Origin: Dehalococcoidia bacterium
Lineage (GTDB): Bacteria > Chloroflexota > Dehalococcoidia > Plut-88900
Direction: 5' to 3'
Assembly (NCBI GenBank): GCA_012270635.1
Contig: JAAXHX010000064.1
Location: forward strand, 1-6,805
DNA length: 6,805 bases
In this document: positions 1 to 4,032 of the stretch, in pieces
How positions within the stretch are numbered: the first letter of the stretch is position 1
Layout: every line of letters starts with the position of its first letter
The notes under the pieces: model-generated
The model's database searches: none
Told to the model about the DNA's origin: nothing
The model's input: only the letters and a program-made list of their open reading frames with translations
Translations under genes and position numbers: made by a program

Positions 1-1058
1 ACCCCCACCTCCCCCCGCAACCCCTCCACCCAGCCCCTCATTGCTCGATTGGACATCGCCTTTATCCCTGATGTCGTCATCATCCGGTACACCCAGCCCC
101 GGCTGACCCTGCTCCGGCACGATGGGTCCAGCCACCTCTTATTTTTCGCCAACTCTCCAAGGGTCCCGAGGCCCATCAGAAGCGGCCAGGCCACGGCAAG
201 CCGTAGTCGGTAACATCTCTTCGGGATGGCGTACAGATAGTCCTCCGCGGCGCGGTAGTGGTCCAAGGCCCGGTTGATTCCCCACTTCAGCGCGGGTCTC
301 GCCATGGCGCTCTCCCGAGGGTCGAGCAGGTCCTCCCCCGAGAGCCCGCATCCCGCGAGAGCCTCCCTGGGCAGGTAGCACCGACCCAACCGCAGGTCCT
401 TCGACACGTCCCTGAGGATGTTGGTCATCTGCAACGCCTTCCCGAACCTCACTCCCTTCTTGCTCATCGCTTCCAGGTCCCACTCCCCCAGCCCCGAGGA
501 GTAGGCCATGCTCATCTCCGTCCAGAAGCGGCCCACGCATCCGGCCACCAGATAGGTGTATTCGTCCAGCTGTTCCGCCGTCTCGAACCCCGTCACGCCG
601 TCCCCCGTGAAATAGGTCAGGTCCAGCTCCATCCCCTGGGTGAGCGTCACCACGACCTGCCGCACCCGAAACCGGTCCATCTCTCCCAGGCTTTCCAGCG
701 CCGACACCGTCCCGGGCATCGACTCTATCAGCTTCTTCTCGGCCCCCCGGACCCCTACCCCGACAGTACGCGCCAGCGTCTCCATCTCCTCCACATCCCC
801 AGGCCCCTCCACCTGTCTCCGAAATTCGAGGAGAGCTTTCAACCTGTCTTGCGGAGCCGCGGATTCAGTGTCGGCTATAGTGTCCGCGGTACGCGCCAGC
901 AGATAGGCGATGCTCACCGGCGTCCTGAGGTTGCCGGGGAGCACACGGAGAGTGAGATAGAAAGCCCTGGATGTCCCCTTCAGCACGGGGCCCAGCAGCC
1001 GGGCCTGCTCCTCCGACGTCACGGGCAACAGCCCTGTGCCAGACGTGGGTTCTTTCAT
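1..1058 (-). CDS. Squalene/phytoene synthase family protein, squalene-synthase-like (3' end cut by window edge)
   Basis: Reading the minus strand from ATG at 1058 gives 352 codons with no stop before the window edge, so the gene is partial but probably nearly complete (family members are about 300-400 aa). The fold is the all-helical head-to-head prenyltransferase that condenses two C15 or C20 prenyl diphosphates. Visible family marks: TSRAFYLTLRVLP at residues 29-41, the first Asp-rich motif DTIADT at 59-64, YTYLVAGCVG at 167-176, and the second Asp-rich motif NILRDVSKD at 213-221 followed by GRCYLP at 225-230. These bind Mg-diphosphate. The TSR-F start and DTxxD motif look closer to squalene synthase than to phytoene synthase CrtB or HpnC/HpnD, but squalene and dehydrosqualene/phytoene products cannot be separated by eye. 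No hopanoid or carotenoid genes are seen beside it. The start is supported by AAAGGGA seven bases upstream. It lies downstream of the GMC gene on the same strand but 181 bp away, so it may have its own promoter. Confidence 0.88.
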   Translation of the reverse strand, partial: MKEPTSGTGLLPVTSEEQARLLGPVLKGTSRAFYLTLRVLPGNLRTPVSIAYLLARTADTIADTESAAPQDRLKALLEFRRQVEGPGDVEEMETLARTVGVGVRGAEKKLIESMPGTVSALESLGEMDRFRVRQVVVTLTQGMELDLTYFTGDGVTGFETAEQLDEYTYLVAGCVGRFWTEMSMAYSSGLGEWDLEAMSKKGVRFGKALQMTNILRDVSKDLRLGRCYLPREALAGCGLSGEDLLDPRESAMARPALKWGINRALDHYRAAEDYLYAIPKRCYRLRLAVAWPLLMGLGTLGELAKNKRWLDPSCRSRVSRGWVYRMMTTSGIKAMSNRAMRGWVEGLRGEVG

Positions 1059-1062
1059 ATCG

Positions 1063-1106
1063 CATTCCCTTTACGGAATGGTGAGCAGGGGAGAGACGGC
1101 GCTCAC
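1063..1106 (-). promoter_or_regulatory. Leader of the squalene-synthase-like gene with two short dyads and the Shine-Dalgarno site
   Basis: Two perfect 6-bp inverted repeats sit just before the start codon. CATTCC/GGAATG at 1063-1068 and 1075-1080 has a 6-nt gap; in the mRNA its downstream arm and loop include the AAAGGGA ribosome-binding site, so folding could partly hide it. GTGAGC/GCTCAC at 1081-1086 and 1101-1106 has a 14-nt gap and could be an operator half-site pair or chance. A TATATT (complement of 1121-1126) about 63 nt before the ATG could serve as a -10 box, but I find no matching -35. Regulatory meaning is inference. Confidence 0.35.
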
Positions 1107-1119
1107 ATTCAGTCTGCTG

Positions 1120-1149
1120 AAATATATGCAGGGGCAGTGCCCGTGCCCC
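1120..1149 (-). terminator. Weak terminator-like hairpin after the GMC gene
   Basis: On the minus strand GGGGCA and TGCCCC (1144-1149 and 1131-1136) form a 6-bp GC stem with a 7-nt loop, followed by TGCATATATTT. This lies about 90 bp past the GMC stop codon and could end that transcript. The T-rich tail is interrupted and the stem is short, so the call is tentative. The same TATATT could instead be a -10 box for the next gene. Confidence 0.3.
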
Positions 1150-1168
1150 GGTGAAAGGCTACCAACCG

Positions 1169-1195
1169 CTCATACTTCGACGAGTTCAGTGTGAA
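1169..1195 (-). repeat. REP-like 27-bp hairpin repeat, copy R1
   Basis: Read on the minus strand, arms TTCACACT and AGTATGAG flank an 11-nt centre (GAACTCGTCGA). The arms pair at six Watson-Crick positions, one G-T wobble and one mismatch. The same 27-nt layout recurs at 3855-3881 on the plus strand with 18 of 27 identical positions. All nine differences are transitions. From memory the pattern resembles the scattered 'GTGCTGAGCCTGTCGAAGCAC'-like palindromes common in many environmental bacterial genomes. It lies between the GMC stop and the squalene-synthase-like start. Confidence 0.6.
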
Positions 1196-1239
1196 CGATT
1201 TCCGTACCCGAGCCTGCTGCGATGCAGTGGTCCCCACCC

Positions 1240-2787
1240 TCACCCCACCATCCCCGACGCCACCTTCATACCGATCAGCATACTCGTGAGGTTCGTGTTG
1301 GCCAGGGGGATGACGGGAATGATCGAGGCGTCGGCCACGTACAGGTTCTCCATCCCGTGCACCCTCCCCCGAGCGTCCACCACCGCCCCCGGGTCGGAGG
1401 CGGGCCCCATCTTGCACGTCCCCGAGGCGTGGGAATAGTTCCCTATCGACTCCCGCAAGTAGGCCGCTATCTCTTCGTCGGACTGCAGCGGGGCCCACGG
1501 CTCCAGCTCGTGCTCTATCAGCGAGGACATGGGCGGCGCCTGGGTCACCCTACGGAACAGTCTCAGGGCATAGACCAGCGCCGCCGTGTCCCGGCCTCCC
1601 TCGTCCGTCAGATAGTTGGTCTCGATTTTCGGGGCGGCCTTCGGGTCCCGGCTGGCAATCCACGTCCGCCCGCGGGAGCGGGGCGCCATGTGACAGATGA
1701 ACCCCTCCAGGGTACGGGACTCCAACGTCCTCGGTACTTGGGACGGCAGCATGTGCAGATCGAAAGGCAATCCTTCCTGGCAGACGGGGCTCCTGGCCCG
1801 CAATATCACCTGTCCCCGGTACACGCTCTCCTCGCCCAGGTCTTTCACCACCCGCGCCCAACCCTCGTCCGTCGGTTTGTACCGGATGTAGAAGGACGGG
1901 TGGTCGTGCAGGTTCCGACCCACGCCCTCCATCGCAATCGACTCCCGAATTCCCACCTCCCGCAAAACCGACTCCGGCCCCACCCCCGACCTCATCAGTA
2001 TCGACGGCGTTCCATAGCTCCCCGCCGACAGCAATATCGTGTCGGCACGAAGCTCCGCGTCCTCGCCTCGGGCTTTTACGATCAGCGCCTCCGCCCTCGT
2101 CCCTTCGATGACCACTCTATCCACCATGGTGCGGTCCCAGATGGTCAGGTTGGTATGCTCCCTGATCGGGTCCAGAAATGCAAAGGACGCGTTCCACCGC
2201 TCCGAGTCCTTGACGTTGCCGTGATAGGAGGCGACCCCTTCGCCCGGCTCCGGCCCGCCCATGTCCTCGACCCTATCGAACCCCTCGTTGAGGCTGGCCT
2301 CTACGAAGGCCCGCTGGTACAGGGAAAGCTCGTTTTCCGGCATCCGCCGCGTGTACAACGGCCCCCGGGTCCCCCTGTACGGCGTCACCGAGTCCTCCGC
2401 CGCACCCTCGACCTGCTGTATCAATGGAAAGATGTCTTCGTATTTCCAGCCGGGATTGCCCGCCTCGGCCCAGGCGTCATAGTCCCGGGGGACGCCCCAT
2501 ATCGCCGCGCAATCGTTGTGGGAAGAGCACCCGCCAATGACCTTCGCCCGCAGCTCCAGGAAACTGAGGGCCTCTGGTCGGCCGGCATAATAGCCCCAGT
2601 CGTGGCTGTCGGGGTCGAACCGGGGGTCGAGCAGGTCTTCAGGCCACCGCCCCTCCGCCTTCGCCCCATAGTCGGGGCCCGCCTCCAGCAAGGCTACCGA
2701 CAGGCCCGCCCGACACAGGACGTTTGCCGCCGCGCACCCCGCCGAGCCCCCACCCGCGATTATCACGTCGTAGTGCAGCTTTTTCAT
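1240..2787 (-). CDS. GMC-family FAD-dependent oxidoreductase (alcohol/polyol dehydrogenase-like)
   Basis: The 515-aa protein has the usual length for glucose-methanol-choline (GMC) flavoproteins, which oxidise primary or secondary alcohols with FAD. The N-terminal Rossmann motif AGGGSAGC (11-18) and the acidic end of the second strand (E35 in LLEAG) bind the ADP part of FAD. GGCSSHNDC (85-93) is a variant of the GMC signature that sits against the flavin. HDHP (294-297) is a typical family segment. The catalytic pair appears as H453 in the SHASGTCKMG segment and N499 in PLANTNLTS; many relatives have His-His or His-Asn here. There is no signal peptide, so it is probably cytoplasmic or peripherally membrane-bound. 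ATG at 2787 has GGAG about seven bases upstream. It follows the DapA-like gene by 24 bp on the same strand, so co-transcription and a joint pathway are likely. The substrate is unknown; naming it choline dehydrogenase would go beyond the evidence. Confidence 0.92.
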   Translation of the reverse strand: MKKLHYDVIIAGGGSAGCAAANVLCRAGLSVALLEAGPDYGAKAEGRWPEDLLDPRFDPDSHDWGYYAGRPEALSFLELRAKVIGGCSSHNDCAAIWGVPRDYDAWAEAGNPGWKYEDIFPLIQQVEGAAEDSVTPYRGTRGPLYTRRMPENELSLYQRAFVEASLNEGFDRVEDMGGPEPGEGVASYHGNVKDSERWNASFAFLDPIREHTNLTIWDRTMVDRVVIEGTRAEALIVKARGEDAELRADTILLSAGSYGTPSILMRSGVGPESVLREVGIRESIAMEGVGRNLHDHPSFYIRYKPTDEGWARVVKDLGEESVYRGQVILRARSPVCQEGLPFDLHMLPSQVPRTLESRTLEGFICHMAPRSRGRTWIASRDPKAAPKIETNYLTDEGGRDTAALVYALRLFRRVTQAPPMSSLIEHELEPWAPLQSDEEIAAYLRESIGNYSHASGTCKMGPASDPGAVVDARGRVHGMENLYVADASIIPVIPLANTNLTSMLIGMKVASGMVG

Positions 2788-2812
2788 CGCGGGACTCCGG
2801 GGGGGGAAGCGC

Positions 2813-3700
2813 CTAGTATCCCCGCCGCTCGATGTGTTCGATCAGCTGCTTTATGGTCGCCTCGCCTGCTCGGGACCCGGGGTGCCGGACTACCGGACTT
2901 TCGATCAGCCCGCGGTAGTGAAGCGCGTTCTTGCGAATGCTCAGGTCGATTCCCTCCTGCACTTCGAACAGGACAAGGGGCAGCCACTCCCCAAAAAGCT
3001 CCTCTGCCGCCTCCGTTTCGCCTTCTGCCATGTGCCGGCATATCCGCACCAGCGTCTCCGGGAAGGCGAAACCCGTCATTGCGCCGGCGCCCCCTTGCGC
3101 CAGTTCATCCACAAGGAATAGCCCGCCCAACCCCCCGAACAGGGTCAAGCGGTCTCCGGCCAGCGCCTTTATCGCCCGTATCTTCGGCGGCGTGGGAGGG
3201 GCCTCGATCTTGCAATATCGCACCGACGGTATATTGTCCGCCAGCCGTACGAAGAACTCTGGCGGCATGTGCACCCCGGTGGTCTTCGGATAGTCCTGCA
3301 CCACTATGTCAATGTCCACCGCTTCCGCCAGCCGGTAGTAGTGGGCGTACACCGCTTCCAGGTTGGTCTTGGGCATCGGCGGCGGGGCGACCATGACCGC
3401 CGCTGCGCCCATCTCCTTCGCCTCCCGGCTCCGAGCTATTGCCGCCATAGTGCTCGGCGCCGACGTTCCCAGCGTCACCGGCATGCCGTCGGCCTCCGAG
3501 ATCACGGCCTCCGCCACCCTCCGCGCCTCGGCGTCGGTGAGCCTGTGCGCTTCCCCCATCACACCCAGGGCCACCACACCCTCGCACCCCGACTCCCGCG
3601 CCTTGCTCACCAGGTTCGGAATGCTTGCCTTGTCCACCGCTTCGTCTTCGTGAAACGGCGTCGCCAGCATCCAGTGTACGCCCTTGAGCTTTGTCGCCAT
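2813..3700 (-). CDS. DapA-superfamily aldolase/lyase (dihydrodipicolinate synthase family, probably not a true DHDPS)
   Basis: At 295 aa this matches the class I pyruvate-dependent aldolase/lyase barrel family (DapA, NanA, KDG aldolase and relatives). The N-terminus GVHWMLATPF (7-16) is the typical first strand, and the Schiff-base lysine is K164 in RYCKIEAPP. By eye, residues that define E. coli DapA are changed: GTTGE becomes GVMGE (46-50), the PYY pair becomes PPP (106-108), and YNVPSRTG becomes QDYPKTTG (135-142), so the catalytic Tyr and the carboxylate-binding Arg are not in place. A keto-acid aldolase, dehydratase or hydrolase of another substrate is therefore more likely than lysine biosynthesis. 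The C-terminus (about 225-295) is the usual helical extension. ATG at 3700 has a strong GGGGAGGT site five bases upstream. It is the first gene of a probable two-gene unit with the GMC dehydrogenase and is divergent from the FAD/Fe-S dehydrogenase. Confidence 0.92.
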   Translation of the reverse strand: MATKLKGVHWMLATPFHEDEAVDKASIPNLVSKARESGCEGVVALGVMGEAHRLTDAEARRVAEAVISEADGMPVTLGTSAPSTMAAIARSREAKEMGAAAVMVAPPPMPKTNLEAVYAHYYRLAEAVDIDIVVQDYPKTTGVHMPPEFFVRLADNIPSVRYCKIEAPPTPPKIRAIKALAGDRLTLFGGLGGLFLVDELAQGGAGAMTGFAFPETLVRICRHMAEGETEAAEELFGEWLPLVLFEVQEGIDLSIRKNALHYRGLIESPVVRHPGSRAGEATIKQLIEHIERRGY

Positions 3701-3705
3701 CCGAG

Positions 3706-3713
3706 ACCTCCCC
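3706..3713 (-). promoter_or_regulatory. Strong Shine-Dalgarno site of the DapA-like gene
   Basis: The minus strand reads GGGGAGGT, with five bases before ATG at 3700. This is the best ribosome-binding site in the window and fixes the start of the DapA-like gene. It begins two bases after the leader dyad at 3716-3747 ends, so a folded leader would sit directly against it. Confidence 0.8.
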
Positions 3714-3715
3714 GC

Positions 3716-3747
3716 CGGGAGTAGGAGCGTCGCACCTCGTACTCCCG
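3716..3747 (-). promoter_or_regulatory. 32-nt dyad in the leader of the DapA-like/GMC unit (operator or RNA hairpin)
   Basis: Arms CGGGAGTA (3716-3723) and TACTCCCG (3740-3747) are perfect 8-bp inverted repeats. After one mismatch (3724/3739), GAG/CTC pairs again (3725-3727/3736-3738), leaving an 8-nt loop. The dyad falls between the predicted transcription start (about 3753) and the Shine-Dalgarno site (3706-3713). It could be an operator for a dimeric repressor blocking the promoter, or a leader RNA hairpin affecting translation. No regulator gene is seen in the window. The structure is directly visible; the function is inference. Confidence 0.5.
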
Positions 3748-3759
3748 GAGATGCGCCGC

Positions 3760-3789
3760 ATTATGTTTGACCCGCTTCACGGGTGTCAA
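3760..3789 (-). promoter_or_regulatory. Sigma70-type promoter for the DapA-like/GMC unit
   Basis: On the minus strand TTGACA (complement of 3784-3789) is a perfect -35 box, followed after 18 bp by CATAAT (complement of 3760-3765), which matches the -10 consensus at five of six positions. Transcription would start near 3753, giving a leader of about 53 nt before ATG 3700. The spacer itself contains CCCG/CGGG arms flanked by TTGAC-like and GTCAA-like ends, an imperfect palindrome that overlaps the -35 box and might bind a regulator. Confidence 0.65.
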
Positions 3790-3805
3790 CATCGCCCCTA
3801 CAAGT

Positions 3806-3845
3806 CCATCTCTGTAGGATCGAAGTATGAGATACGATTGGTGAG
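3806..3845 (+). repeat. Intergenic direct repeat, copy A
   Basis: Starts with CCATCTCTGT and ends with GGTGAG, with TCGAAGTATGAG in the middle (3820-3831). Copy B at 3900-3941 shares the exact 10-base start, a following GG, the TCGAA-TAT core with small gaps, and the GGTGAG end. The spacing from start to start is 94 bp. The two copies flank the R2 hairpin repeat, so all three may be parts of one dispersed intergenic element. The 12-base TCGAAGTATGAG also occurs exactly, on the opposite strand, inside repeat R1 (1169-1180). Confidence 0.5.
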
Positions 3846-3854
3846 GTGGGGCCA

Positions 3855-3881
3855 CTCGTGCTGAGCCTGTCGGAGTATAAG
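3855..3881 (+). repeat. REP-like 27-bp hairpin repeat, copy R2
   Basis: Arms CTCGTGCT (3855-3862) and AGTATAAG (3874-3881) flank GAGCCTGTCGG. The arms pair with five Watson-Crick pairs, two G-T wobbles and one C-A mismatch in the plus-strand RNA. It is the partner of R1 at 1169-1195: same length, same layout, 18 of 27 identical bases and only transition differences. It is in the divergent intergenic region, about 150 bp upstream of the favoured start of the FAD/Fe-S dehydrogenase. I find no good promoter for that gene around it. Confidence 0.6.
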
Positions 3882-3899
3882 CGGGGGGAGGGGCCCATC

Positions 3900-3941
3900 C
3901 CATCTCTGTCGGCGGGTCGAATATCAGCCAGGATAGGTGAG
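3900..3941 (+). repeat. Intergenic direct repeat, copy B
   Basis: Related to copy A (3806-3845) over about 40 bp with a few gaps: CCATCTCTGT at the start, TCGAA then TAT in the middle, GGTGAG at the end. Its end (GGATAGGTGAG) overlaps the purine-rich stretch that would otherwise be read as a Shine-Dalgarno site for an early GTG start at 3943. Being part of a repeat argues that this stretch is non-coding. Confidence 0.5.
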
Positions 3942-3952
3942 TGTGTCTCACC
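3936..3952 (+). repeat. Small perfect hairpin at the end of copy B
   Basis: GGTGAG (3936-3941) and CTCACC (3947-3952) form a 6-bp perfect stem with loop TGTGT. It is followed by C-rich DNA rather than a T-run, so it is not a normal intrinsic terminator. It covers the alternative GTG codons at 3937 and 3943 of the downstream gene, which makes starts there less likely. The rest of 3953-4032 holds C-rich DNA with no feature I can name. Confidence 0.4.
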
Positions 3953-4032
3953 CCCTTGCATCCCCCCACCCCCCCGCCCTATCCTTCACCGTTGAGAAAC
4001 GTCTTGACGATGACTTTGGAGACCCGCACCCC

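Noticed and set aside
258..1154. Plus-strand open frame of 298 codons at the left end
   Set aside because: It is antisense to the squalene-synthase-like gene, whose motifs are clear; the plus-strand product has low-complexity Arg/Pro/His composition.
2797..2806. G/C homopolymer run between the DapA-like and GMC genes as a frameshift or phase-variation site
   Set aside because: The run of about 8 lies between the stop of one gene and the start of the next, so a length change would not alter either reading frame.
1222..3396. Very long open frame on the plus strand (724 codons)
   Set aside because: It lies opposite the GMC and DapA-like genes, spans the gap between them, is rich in Arg, Pro and His with no family motif, and is explained by GC-rich antisense codons.
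3833..3881. Promoter for the plus-strand dehydrogenase using TACGAT or TATAAG as -10
   Set aside because: No acceptable -35 hexamer lies 16-18 bp upstream of either; TATAAG is also an arm of hairpin repeat R2.
3806..3941. CRISPR-like repeats in the divergent region
   Set aside because: There are only two copies, they are imperfect, and there is no regular spacer series or cas gene.
3943..4032. Earlier GTG start for the FAD/Fe-S dehydrogenase
   Set aside because: The AGGA stretch before it belongs to direct repeat B, and a perfect hairpin covers the codon; the encoded extra 30 residues are Pro/His-rich and unlike the family N-terminus. It is kept only as an alternative.
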